The notes: generated by a model not told the origin, from the sequence alone. Positions 1-7,005 are shown, counted from the stretch's first letter. The stretch: DNA of 9,365 nt from an uncultured Bacilli bacterium (GCA_948479395.1 CAOLUI010000022.1:8237-17601), one strand, 5' to 3'. Made by a program: numbers and translations.

Positions 1-3
1 TAT

Positions 4-930
4 ATGACCTTTTCCACTCGTTTAAAAGAAGAAATTACCGAATATAATAGTAATATTATTGAAAAAAGAGCTGAATTATCAGCAATTATCCGTTATGCAG
101 CTAAAATTACACCAAATAGTATTATTATAACTAGTGAAAACGCCAAAATAGCCAGACGTATATATTCTTATTTAAAAGAAATTTTTGGTATAAATATTAA
201 AATTATAATTCGAAACCAAAAAAGATTTCGAATTAAACAAATATATATTTTAGAAATAAAAGAAAAATTATCCTATATTTTAGAATCATTATATATATAT
301 CATAACCATCGTAAAATAAAACCCAATGCTAACTATTTAGAAACTAATGAAGAAAAAATTGCTTATTTAAAAGGTACTTTTCTCACGAATGGCTCAGTAA
401 ATGATCCAAGCACAAGTGGATATCATTTAGAATTTGTTTTTTCTAATCAATCAGATGCTTATTTTATAAAAAAATTACTAAAAGAAATTGAATTTAATTC
501 TAAAATTCTTAAAAGAAATAATCGCTACATGATTTATATAAAAAGCGCTGAAGATATAAGTGATGTAATAAAGCTATTTAACGCCATTAATTCGCTATTT
601 TATTTTGAAGATATAAGAATTTATCGAGATCATAAGAATATGGTAAATCGCTTAAATAATTGTGAAATAGCAAATCAAGAAAAAAGTATCTCTACTGGTT
701 TAAAGCAAATAGAAGAAATAGAATTTCTAGAAAATAATAATTTAATTAATTTATTAGATGAAAAAACTAAAATAATAATAGAATATCGTAAAAAATATCC
801 TGAATCTTCATATAACGAACTTGCCGAAATAATTTCTTTAGAAACTAATTATAATATTGGTAAATCAGGAATAAATCATCATTTTATTAAAATAAAAAAA
901 ATTATAGATGAAGTAAAAAAGAATAATTAG
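4..930 (+). CDS. whiA: DNA-binding protein WhiA
   Basis: WhiA is a conserved DNA-binding protein of Gram-positive bacteria. In Streptomyces it controls sporulation genes; in Bacillus it affects cell division and chromosome segregation. The 308 residues show the family order: an N-terminal WhiA segment opening MTFSTRLKEEI (Bacillus subtilis opens MSFASETKKEL), with ENAKIARRIYSYLKE near residues 45-59; a LAGLIDADG-like homing-endonuclease fold with YLKGTFLTNGSVNDP at 121-135; the conserved NMVNRLNNCEIANQEK at 212-227; and a C-terminal helix-turn-helix ending GKSGINHHFIKIKKI at 286-300. Length is normal. The match to the family N-terminus supports the ATG at position 4, but its ribosome-binding site lies outside the window. 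In many Bacilli whiA follows rapZ and glmR and lies close to clpP; clpP is indeed nearby here. The gene ends in TAG. Identification is secure; targets in this organism cannot be read from the sequence. Confidence 0.95.
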   Translation: MTFSTRLKEEITEYNSNIIEKRAELSAIIRYAAKITPNSIIITSENAKIARRIYSYLKEIFGINIKIIIRNQKRFRIKQIYILEIKEKLSYILESLYIYHNHRKIKPNANYLETNEEKIAYLKGTFLTNGSVNDPSTSGYHLEFVFSNQSDAYFIKKLLKEIEFNSKILKRNNRYMIYIKSAEDISDVIKLFNAINSLFYFEDIRIYRDHKNMVNRLNNCEIANQEKSISTGLKQIEEIEFLENNNLINLLDEKTKIIIEYRKKYPESSYNELAEIISLETNYNIGKSGINHHFIKIKKIIDEVKKNN

Positions 931-981
931 TTTTTGTAATATTTATAATTATTTGATAGAATACTATCTTGGTGATAGATT

Positions 982-1662
982 ATGTTTAAAATTTCCCAAG
1001 AAAAAAGAAAAGAAATATTAGAGTTTTATTGGAAATATAAAGATTTGTTTGATGAAAATACACAATATATGTTTAATGAATTTTCTTTAGGAAATGATTT
1101 AATTTGTGATACCTTATTTGAGTTTTATACTTATTTTCATGCAATTGCTGATTCAATAAATCCCTATTATGTTTTTTATAAATACCTCTGTCAAAAGCAT
1201 CAGTCTATTTCTAAAAAGAAAATATTAGAAGTAGCAAGTGGATATATACCAGCATTTTCTTACTTATTAGCTTTACATGAAAAAATGGAACATCAAATAA
1301 TTGCAATGGATCCAGTAAGCTTACCTTTAAATATTAAAGGAGTTACAATTAAACAAGATTTGTTTACACCTCAAACAAATCTTCAAAAGATTGATTTATT
1401 AGTTGCTCATTGTCCTTGTGATGCTTTAGAAATTATAATAAATAAAGCAGTTAAAGAAAAAAAAGAATTTACTATTCAAACTTGTAAATGTGCATCAGGT
1501 AGCGAATATTATTTTTATAGTCGAAAAGAATGGTACTATTATTTAGCAACTTTAATAAATAGAGCCAAAACTCTAGAAAATTCCGGATTTATTGTAGAAC
1601 AAGAATATCTTGAATTATCTCGAATGACTGATTCTCCAATCATAACTGCAAGAAAACGTTAA
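982..1662 (+). CDS. Methyltransferase-like protein of unknown substrate (class I Rossmann fold, degenerate)
   Basis: I do not recognise a named family. The 226 residues have an all-helical, aromatic-rich N-terminal third (1-75) followed by what looks like a class I SAM-dependent methyltransferase core. KKILEVASGYIPAFSYLLA (79-97) sits where motif I would be but keeps only one glycine of the usual GxGxG. An acidic residue ends the next strand (IIAMDP, D110), then VTIKQDLF (D126) and a strand DLLVAHCPCD (138-147). Four cysteines form two close pairs (C144/C146 and C168/C170, in HCPCD and CKCASG), which hints at metal or redox chemistry, though this is inference. The start is ATG 982, preceded by GGTGAT at 971-976 with a 5-base spacer; this pairs with the extended part of the anti-Shine-Dalgarno. 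It lies 51 bp after whiA with no clear terminator, so cotranscription is plausible. It ends one base from the clpP stop codon on the other strand. Confidence 0.6.
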   Translation: MFKISQEKRKEILEFYWKYKDLFDENTQYMFNEFSLGNDLICDTLFEFYTYFHAIADSINPYYVFYKYLCQKHQSISKKKILEVASGYIPAFSYLLALHEKMEHQIIAMDPVSLPLNIKGVTIKQDLFTPQTNLQKIDLLVAHCPCDALEIIINKAVKEKKEFTIQTCKCASGSEYYFYSRKEWYYYLATLINRAKTLENSGFIVEQEYLELSRMTDSPIITARKR

Positions 1663-1663
1663 T

Positions 1664-2227
1664 TTATAAAATTTCATCTATAATTCCATATTCTAAAGCT
1701 TCGTCAGCATTCATGTAAAAATCTCTTTCCATATCTGCTTCTATAATAGAAGCTTTTTTATTAGTATTTTGAGCCATGATTTTAATTAATTTTTCTTTCA
1801 TTTTTAAAATATGGTCAGCAACAATTTTTATATCTGTTGCTTGTCCCTGTATACCACCAAGAGGCTGATGAATCATAACCTCAGCATTTTTTAAAGCAGC
1901 TCTTTTATTGCCTGATGATAATAAAAATGCGGCCATACTAGCGGCCATTCCTACAACAATTGTTCGAACATTACTTTTAATAAAATGAATTGTATCAAAA
2001 ATGGCAAAACCACTGCTTACTTCTCCGCCAGGACTATTAATATATAATGAAATATCTTCATGAGATAAAGAATCTAAATATAATAATTCACTAATAATAA
2101 TATTAGCTGTAGCCTCATTAATTTCTCCTGTTAAAAATACTATTCGATCTTTCAATAGTCTTGAATATAAATCATATGCATACTCCTGATTATTACTTCT
2201 CTCTACAACTGTTGGAATAATATTCAA
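1664..2227 (-). CDS. clpP: ATP-dependent Clp protease proteolytic subunit ClpP
   Basis: ClpP is the tetradecameric serine peptidase that degrades substrates unfolded by Clp ATPases such as ClpX and ClpC in the cytoplasm, for protein quality control and regulated turnover. The 187 residues open MNIIPTVVER and carry the catalytic triad: Ser97 in GMAASMAA, His120 in VMIHQPLGG, and Asp169 in MERDFYMNADEA. Also present are YINSPGGEV (62-70) and the closing EALEYGIIDEIL. It stops about ten residues before the C-terminus of B. subtilis ClpP (197 aa), losing only the variable tail. The start is TTG (minus-strand complement of 2225-2227). It is supported by the family N-terminus MN(L/I)IPTV and by GGTGAT at 2233-2238, five bases upstream. 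It is transcribed alone, divergently from the nucleoside kinase. I see no CtsR direct repeat and no CIRCE element upstream; a 13-bp palindrome overlaps the likely -10. Confidence 0.97.
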   Translation of the reverse strand: MNIIPTVVERSNNQEYAYDLYSRLLKDRIVFLTGEINEATANIIISELLYLDSLSHEDISLYINSPGGEVSSGFAIFDTIHFIKSNVRTIVVGMAASMAAFLLSSGNKRAALKNAEVMIHQPLGGIQGQATDIKIVADHILKMKEKLIKIMAQNTNKKASIIEADMERDFYMNADEALEYGIIDEIL

Positions 2228-2241
2228 ATTTAATCACCTAC

Positions 2242-2254
2242 TACTATAATAGTA
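2242..2254. promoter_or_regulatory. 13-bp perfect palindrome overlapping the clpP -10 region
   Basis: TACTAT-a-ATAGTA reads the same on both strands around a single central base. It covers the likely clpP -10 hexamer and lies just upstream of the clpP ribosome-binding site. That position suits a repressor operator, or a small hairpin at the start of the clpP mRNA. Only one G-C pair occurs per arm, so chance in A+T-rich DNA is possible. Confidence 0.3.
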
Positions 2255-2276
2255 AAAAAAAATTTTTTTTATTCAA
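2246..2276 (-). promoter_or_regulatory. Putative clpP promoter
   Basis: Read on the minus strand, TTGAAT (2276-2271) and TATTAT (2251-2246) form a plausible sigma-A pair with a 19-base spacer, longer than the ideal 17. Nearly the whole spacer is a tract of A8 followed by T9, which should bend the DNA or stiffen it and may affect promoter strength. The -10 lies about 18 bases from the TTG start, giving a very short leader. Confidence 0.4.
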
Positions 2277-2283
2277 AAAAAGT

Positions 2284-2312
2284 ATGACAAAATATTTTAC
2301 ATATGATAAAAT
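2284..2312 (+). promoter_or_regulatory. Putative sigma-A promoter for the nucleoside kinase-gap unit
   Basis: ATGACA (2284-2289, 5/6 to TTGACA) is followed after 17 bases by TAAAAT (2307-2312, 5/6 to TATAAT). A TG dinucleotide at 2304-2305 makes it an extended -10. The start codon is at 2338, with ribosome-binding site GAGGGT at 2325-2330. It is the only good promoter seen upstream of gap, so it probably drives both genes. Confidence 0.5.
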
Positions 2313-2337
2313 AAATTAGAATAAGAGGGTAATAGAT

Positions 2338-3972
2338 ATGCAAGAGATAAAAATAACATTTCCGAATAAAAAAACACAAAATTTTCCAATTAATACAACT
2401 GTATATGAAATTGCGGAATTCTATCAAAAAGAATCACCTAATGGAATTTTGGGTGCTCGTATTAATAATGCTATAGTTACGATGAATACTAAAATTAAAC
2501 AAAATTGTGAAATAGATTTTGTAGATATAAGTGATCCATATGGTTATCGTATGTATCAAGCTGGCTTAAAATTTATTTTTGGTGTTGCCGCAAGAGAATT
2601 ATTTCCTGATACAGAAATCCATTTTTTACACAGCGTTCCCAAAGGAATAATGGCTGAAGTTAAAGGGAAAGTCAATATTATTAAAGATGATGTCAGTAAA
2701 ATAAAAGAAAAAATGTTTAAAATAATTAAAGATAACGAACCTATTCAAAAATTTAATATTTTAAAAAAAGAAGCTCTTAATTATTTTGAAAAAAATAATC
2801 AATTTGAAAAAGTTAAAAATATAAATTCTGTCAATAAAGAAATAATAACTTTTTATAAATTAAAAGATAAATATAATTATTTTTATACTGAATTACCTTG
2901 TGAAACTAAAAACATTAATAAATTTGATTTAATCTATTTAGGCAAAAACAAAATTGTTATTGTTTATCCTGGTTCTGGAGCTGATGCTTTAGTCCCTGAA
3001 TATGTTCATTATGATATTATTATAAATAGTTTTATTGAAAGACATGAATGGTTAAAAACAATGAAAGTTCCTTATCTTGCTGATATAAATGATTTAGTAA
3101 GTGATGGAAAAATAGATAATTTTATTAAAGCTAGTGAATTAACATTTAATGATCATATCTCCGAAGTTGCTAAAACTATTAAAAATAATGCAGATTTAAA
3201 AGCAATTTTAATTTCTGGACCATCATCTTCAGGAAAAACAACTACTACCAGACGTTTATCAAGCTATTTAGAAACCTTAGGGTATACCCCTATTCCTATT
3301 TCAACTGATGATTATTACAAAGATGAAAAAGACATTAAACGTGATCAAATTGAAAACTATGAAGTTTTAGAAGCTATTGATTTAAAAATGTTAAATGAGG
3401 ATATTAACAAATTAATGAATGGAGAAGAAGTATACTTACCAACTTATAGTTTTATCACAAAGAAAAAAACAAGAAGTAATAAAAGTATAAAAATGAAAGA
3501 AAAAAGCATTTTATTAATAGAGGGCCTGCATTGCTTAAATGATGAATTAACTATTGATATTGAAAAGAAGTATAAATATAAAATCTATTTAAGTCCTTTT
3601 ATATCTTTAGGAATTGATCGTCACAATTATGTATCCACAGTTGATTTACGTTTGTTAAGACGTATTGTAAGAGATAATAGAACCCGTGATACTAAAATAT
3701 CAAGCACTTTAAAAACTTGGCAAACTGTGCGTGATGGAGAAGAAAAATATATTTTTCCCTTTATTCATCAAGCTGATATAGTTATCAACACTGCGTATGC
3801 TTTTGAAGTTGGAGTTTTAAAAGTATTTGCTGAACCTCTATTATATTCTGTCGGATTTGATTCGCCCTTTTATGAAGAAGCTAGAAGATTAATTAATTCA
3901 ATGCAAGTTTTCTATCCTATTTCTAGTGAATATATAGGAAGAGACTCTATATTAAGAGAGTTTATTGGTTAA
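2338..3972 (+). CDS. TGS-domain nucleoside (uridine-like) kinase
   Basis: This is a cytoplasmic P-loop kinase of the uridine kinase/phosphoribulokinase superfamily, in the long form that has threonyl-tRNA-synthetase-like N-terminal domains. By family it phosphorylates a nucleoside with ATP or GTP; the true substrate is not established. The 544 residues show a TGS domain (about 1-62), then a tRNA-synthetase second-additional-domain-like stretch (about 63-210, with HSVPKG at 98-103). The kinase domain has the Walker A loop GPSSSGKT at 294-301, the substrate-side STDDYY at 322-327, and further on PTYSF, IEGLHCLND and RLLRRIVRDNRTR. The N-terminal domains lack a synthetase core, so this is not an aminoacyl-tRNA synthetase. 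The start is ATG 2338, with GAGGGT seven bases upstream. gap follows 16 bp after the stop, so the two are very likely one transcript. In many Bacilli the regulator gene cggR occupies the position before gap; no such protein is here. Confidence 0.88.
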   Translation: MQEIKITFPNKKTQNFPINTTVYEIAEFYQKESPNGILGARINNAIVTMNTKIKQNCEIDFVDISDPYGYRMYQAGLKFIFGVAARELFPDTEIHFLHSVPKGIMAEVKGKVNIIKDDVSKIKEKMFKIIKDNEPIQKFNILKKEALNYFEKNNQFEKVKNINSVNKEIITFYKLKDKYNYFYTELPCETKNINKFDLIYLGKNKIVIVYPGSGADALVPEYVHYDIIINSFIERHEWLKTMKVPYLADINDLVSDGKIDNFIKASELTFNDHISEVAKTIKNNADLKAILISGPSSSGKTTTTRRLSSYLETLGYTPIPISTDDYYKDEKDIKRDQIENYEVLEAIDLKMLNEDINKLMNGEEVYLPTYSFITKKKTRSNKSIKMKEKSILLIEGLHCLNDELTIDIEKKYKYKIYLSPFISLGIDRHNYVSTVDLRLLRRIVRDNRTRDTKISSTLKTWQTVRDGEEKYIFPFIHQADIVINTAYAFEVGVLKVFAEPLLYSVGFDSPFYEEARRLINSMQVFYPISSEYIGRDSILREFIG

Positions 3973-3988
3973 GAAAGAAGGTCAAAGA

Positions 3989-4996
3989 ATGATTAAAGTA
4001 GCCATTAATGGATTTGGCAGAATTGGGAGAGTAGCTTTTCGGGAAATGATAACAGATACTGATTTTGATATAGTTGCAATTAACGATTTAACAGAACCAG
4101 AACAACTTGTTTATCTTTTGAAATATGATACTAACCATCGTTCATTTCATGAAGATATGATTGATTTTGAAAATGATGAATTAATCATAAATAATCGAAA
4201 AAGAATAAAAATATATAAAGAAAGAGATCCTGAAAACTTACCTTGGAAAGAATTAGATGTTGATTTAGTTTTAGAATGCACTGGTTTATTTACAAATAAA
4301 GAAGATGCCCTAAAACATATTGAAGCTGGTAGTAAAAAGGTTTTAATATCGGCTCCTGCTAAAGGAGATATTAAAACAATTGTTTATAATGTAAATGATA
4401 ATATTTTAAATATGGAAGATACAATTGTAAGTGGAGCTTCTTGTACAACTAATTGTTTAGCTCCAGTTCTTAAGGTTATTAACGATAATTTTGGAATAAA
4501 AAAAGGTTTTATGAGTACTATTCATGCTTATACTAATGACCAATCAACTTTAGACATCCCTCATAAAAAAGGCATTAAAGAAAGAAGAGGAAGAGCAGCT
4601 GCTGAAAACATAATTCCTACCTCTACTGGAGTTTTAAAAGCAATTGGCGCTGTTATTCCTGAATTAAATAATAAAATAGATGGAATAGCTTATCGTGTTC
4701 CCGTAAGTGATGGATCACTAGTTGATTTAGTTTTAGAACTTAATCAAAAGGTTACATCAAATGAAATTAATAATAGTTTAATTAACGCTCAAAATGAAAC
4801 CTTAAAAGTTACTTTTGATCCTATTGTTTCGAGTGATGTTATTGGCAAAAAATGTGGTTCTTTAGTAGATGCCTCCTTAACTAAAGTTTTAGAAGTTGAA
4901 GAATCAGAGTTAATAAAAATTGCCGCTTGGTATGATAATGAAATGGGTTATACTAGTCAAATGCTCAGAACAGCGAAAAAAATGTTTTCTGAATAA
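3989..4996 (+). CDS. gap: Glyceraldehyde-3-phosphate dehydrogenase, NAD-dependent
   Basis: This is the cytoplasmic glycolytic enzyme that oxidises glyceraldehyde 3-phosphate with NAD and phosphate to 1,3-bisphosphoglycerate. The 335 residues have the N-terminal Rossmann motif INGFGRIGR (5-13); Asp33 in NDLTEP, which fits NAD rather than NADP preference; catalytic Cys152 in SGASCTTNCLAP; and the partner His179 in STIHAYTND. AAAENIIPTSTG, YRVPV and the C-terminal WYDNEMGYT follow. The usual DNEWGYS has Met for Trp. An in-frame TTG at 3965 would add eight residues and overlap the kinase, but ATG 3989 gives the family N-terminus and has AAGG at 3978-3981 at proper spacing, so it is preferred. It lies 16 bp behind the nucleoside kinase and ends inside a strong hairpin terminator. 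Length and motifs are normal for a glycolytic GapA. Confidence 0.96.
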   Translation: MIKVAINGFGRIGRVAFREMITDTDFDIVAINDLTEPEQLVYLLKYDTNHRSFHEDMIDFENDELIINNRKRIKIYKERDPENLPWKELDVDLVLECTGLFTNKEDALKHIEAGSKKVLISAPAKGDIKTIVYNVNDNILNMEDTIVSGASCTTNCLAPVLKVINDNFGIKKGFMSTIHAYTNDQSTLDIPHKKGIKERRGRAAAENIIPTSTGVLKAIGAVIPELNNKIDGIAYRVPVSDGSLVDLVLELNQKVTSNEINNSLINAQNETLKVTFDPIVSSDVIGKKCGSLVDASLTKVLEVEESELIKIAAWYDNEMGYTSQMLRTAKKMFSE

Positions 4997-5032
4997 AAAG
5001 TTGATAAGTGATTTATTAACTTTTTATTTTTT
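4995..5032 (+). terminator. Rho-independent terminator after gap
   Basis: A 13-bp stem (4995-5007 with 5013-5025, one G-T wobble, loop GTGAT) is followed by A and then six T at 5027-5032. It begins within the gap stop codon. It should end or reduce transcription from the kinase-gap unit before pgk. The stem has only one G-C pair, so termination may be partial. Confidence 0.65.
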
Positions 5033-5040
5033 GATATACT
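5032..5040 (+). promoter_or_regulatory. Extended -10 promoter candidate for pgk-tpiA
   Basis: TG-a-TATACT is an extended -10 with a 5/6 hexamer, directly after the T tract of the gap terminator. The -35 region is poor (TTTATT at 5012-5017), as extended -10 promoters can allow. The start would be near 5047, only about a dozen bases from the pgk ATG and just before its GGTGAT ribosome-binding site at 5050-5055. Confidence 0.4.
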
Positions 5041-5058
5041 AAAAATAATGGTGATAAT

Positions 5059-6270
5059 ATGAAAAAAAGATTAGAAAAAATGGACGTTAAAGAAAAAACT
5101 GTTGTAGTTCGTTTTGATTATAATGTTCCTATAGTGAATAACGAAATTATAGATGACACGAAAATTATAACAAGCCTAGATACTATTCATTATTTATTAA
5201 AAAATAATTGTAAAATTGTTATCTTAAGTCATTTAGGAAAAATTCAAAAAGAAGAAGATAAAAAAAATAATTCTTTAGCAATTGTTGCGGCCAAATTAAA
5301 GAATCTTTTAAATCAAGAAGTCTATTTTAGTCATAATTTATTAGATCCTGAATTATTAGAACGTATAAAAATTATGATCCCTAAAGACATTATACTATTA
5401 GAAAATACTCGTTTTTTAGATATTCCTAATAAATTAGAAAGTAATTGTGATATTCAAACATCAAGTTTTTTGGCTTCTTTGGGAGAAGTTTTTGTAATGG
5501 ACGCTTTTGCCTCAGCCCATCGTGCTCACGCATCTACTGTTGGTATTACTAAATTTTTGCCAAGTTGTATTGGTTTTTCTGTGGAAAGAGAATTAAGTGC
5601 CTTAAATAAGTTTTTGATGAGTCCAAAAAGACCTTTTACTGTAATAATGGGAGGAGCCAAAGTGGAAGATAAATTAGAATTAATTGAAGCCATGCTCTTA
5701 AAATGTGATCATTTATTACTCGCAGGAGGATTAGCTAATAGTTTTTTAAAAGCCCTAAATTTTAATATTGGAGCCTCTCTTGCTACTAAGAATGCTAAAA
5801 CAATTGAAAAATTAAAAAATATTTTATTAAATAATCGTGATAAAATATCTCTTCCTTTAGATGCTATCGTTGGAAGTAGTTATGATAAAACGTATACTAG
5901 ATATAAAAAAATAAATGAAATAACGGATAATGAAATAATATATGATATTGGAGTAAAAACAATTGAAAAATATAAAAGTATTATTTTAAAAAGTGAAACC
6001 ATTTTTTTGAATGGAACAATGGGTGTTTATGAGGATTATCGCTATTCTAATGGCACTAAAGAAATATTACAAATTCTAAAAGAAAGTCAAAAAATTGTTG
6101 TAGCTGGAGGAGGAGACTCTGTAAGTAGTGTAAAACATTTTGGTTTTAATGATGCCTTTACCTATCTTTCTTGTGGTGGTGGAGCTACTTTAGAATATTT
6201 AATTCATGGTCATTTAATCGGAATTGATAGTATTATGGAGGAAGAAAACATTGAAATACTTGATGTGTAA
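5059..6270 (+). CDS. pgk: Phosphoglycerate kinase (divergent)
   Basis: PGK transfers the acyl phosphate of 1,3-bisphosphoglycerate to ADP, making ATP and 3-phosphoglycerate in the cytoplasm. The 403 residues are of family length. Visible motifs are VRFDYNVP (17-24, usual RVDFNVP), SHLGK (57-61, usual SHLGR), LLENTRF, AHRAHASTVG, MGGAKVEDK, NGTMGVYED (usual NGPMGVFE), GGGDSVSSV and CGGGATLE. Substrate residues Arg18, Asp20, Asn22 and His58 are kept. The arginine after the DDT segment (Arg38 in yeast PGK) is Lys35, and the arginine of SHLGR (Arg65) is Lys61, so two basic-patch positions are conservatively changed. The start is ATG 5059 with GGTGAT at 5050-5055. It overlaps tpiA by 20 bp, so translation of the two is probably coupled. 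It is almost certainly the only PGK role visible here, but its kinetics may differ. Confidence 0.93.
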   Translation: MKKRLEKMDVKEKTVVVRFDYNVPIVNNEIIDDTKIITSLDTIHYLLKNNCKIVILSHLGKIQKEEDKKNNSLAIVAAKLKNLLNQEVYFSHNLLDPELLERIKIMIPKDIILLENTRFLDIPNKLESNCDIQTSSFLASLGEVFVMDAFASAHRAHASTVGITKFLPSCIGFSVERELSALNKFLMSPKRPFTVIMGGAKVEDKLELIEAMLLKCDHLLLAGGLANSFLKALNFNIGASLATKNAKTIEKLKNILLNNRDKISLPLDAIVGSSYDKTYTRYKKINEITDNEIIYDIGVKTIEKYKSIILKSETIFLNGTMGVYEDYRYSNGTKEILQILKESQKIVVAGGGDSVSSVKHFGFNDAFTYLSCGGGATLEYLIHGHLIGIDSIMEEENIEILDV

Positions 6271-6943
6271 TTTAAAATCAAATAAAAGTCTTCCAGAAAT
6301 ATTGTATTATAAAAAGATAATCCAAAATATTAACCAATCAAATAAAGAATTTATTTTATTTCCTTCTAACATTTATTTAAGCTTTTTTTATGATGCAAAT
6401 TATCAAATAGGCTCTCAAAACATTTCTCAATATGAAACAGGAAGCTATACTGGAGAAATATTAGCCTATCAATTGTCTAGCTTGCGTGTATCATATGTTT
6501 TAATTAATCATTGTGAGATTTCTGATCGAACAGAAACTTGTTTTTTTAAAATAAAAAATGCTCTTAAAAATCAAATTAAAGTAGTTTATTGTATCGGCAG
6601 AGATACCCAAAGTTATGAACCTAAAAAATTAAAAAATCAAATTAAAATAATTTTTGATCAATTATCTAAAGTGGAAATAGAAAATATTATAATCGCCTAT
6701 GAACCTTGTTGGGCAATTAACAAAGAAGATATTATAGACTTAAATAATTTAAAAAAAATAATTAATATTTTAAAAGAATATATTAAAACAAAATATAATG
6801 TTGAGGGAAAATTAATTTATGGCGGAAGTATTAATCTTAATAATTTTTCTAAATTATTACAAATCGACAATTTAGATGGCTATTTAATAGGAAATTGTGC
6901 AAATATTCCTGAAAACATTGTAAAATTAGCGGAAATGTTTTAA
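6251..6943 (+). CDS. tpiA: Triosephosphate isomerase (divergent)
   Basis: TIM interconverts dihydroxyacetone phosphate and glyceraldehyde 3-phosphate in glycolysis. The catalytic set is present: Asn7 and Lys9 in CNLKSN (usual GNWKMN), His87 in INHCEIS (usual GHSERR), and Glu151 in AYEPCWAI. SQNIS, YTGE (66-69) and the phosphate-loop YGGS (190-193) are also kept. Loop 6, normally AIGTGKTA, reads AINKEDII, and the last phosphate site, normally VGGASL, reads IGNCAN. At 230 residues it is about 20 shorter than usual. The reading frame is open from TTG 6224, but TTG 6251 gives the family N-terminus and has GGAGG at 6237-6241, nine bases upstream, so I chose it. The start lies inside pgk, giving a 20-bp overlap and likely translational coupling. 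No clear terminator follows, so transcription could read into spo0A. Confidence 0.9.
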   Translation: MKYLMCNLKSNKSLPEILYYKKIIQNINQSNKEFILFPSNIYLSFFYDANYQIGSQNISQYETGSYTGEILAYQLSSLRVSYVLINHCEISDRTETCFFKIKNALKNQIKVVYCIGRDTQSYEPKKLKNQIKIIFDQLSKVEIENIIIAYEPCWAINKEDIIDLNNLKKIINILKEYIKTKYNVEGKLIYGGSINLNNFSKLLQIDNLDGYLIGNCANIPENIVKLAEMF

Positions 6944-6945
6944 GG

Positions 6946-6983
6946 ATCGACAAAGTTTTACAGAAATTTACAACATAAGACAA
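6946..6983. promoter_or_regulatory. Two Spo0A-box-like sites upstream of spo0A
   Basis: ATCGACAA at 6946-6953 matches TTCGACAA, the reverse complement of the B. subtilis 0A box TTGTCGAA, at seven of eight positions. TAAGACAA at 6976-6983 matches at six of eight in the same orientation. They start 30 bp apart, about three helical turns. In B. subtilis, Spo0A acts on its own promoter. The near-identical recognition helix of this Spo0A suggests the same site preference, so autoregulation is plausible. Confidence 0.4.
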
Positions 6984-7005
6984 AATAAATTCTAGTATTT
7001 TCTTC

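Noticed and set aside
3965..3988. TTG start for gap, eight residues upstream and overlapping the kinase stop
   Set aside because: The family N-terminus begins at ATG 3989, which has its own AAGG site; the extra residues would contain that ribosome-binding site.
6224..6250. Longer TIM starting at TTG 6224
   Set aside because: The GGAGG at 6237-6241 serves TTG 6251, and the extra nine residues have no counterpart in TIM.
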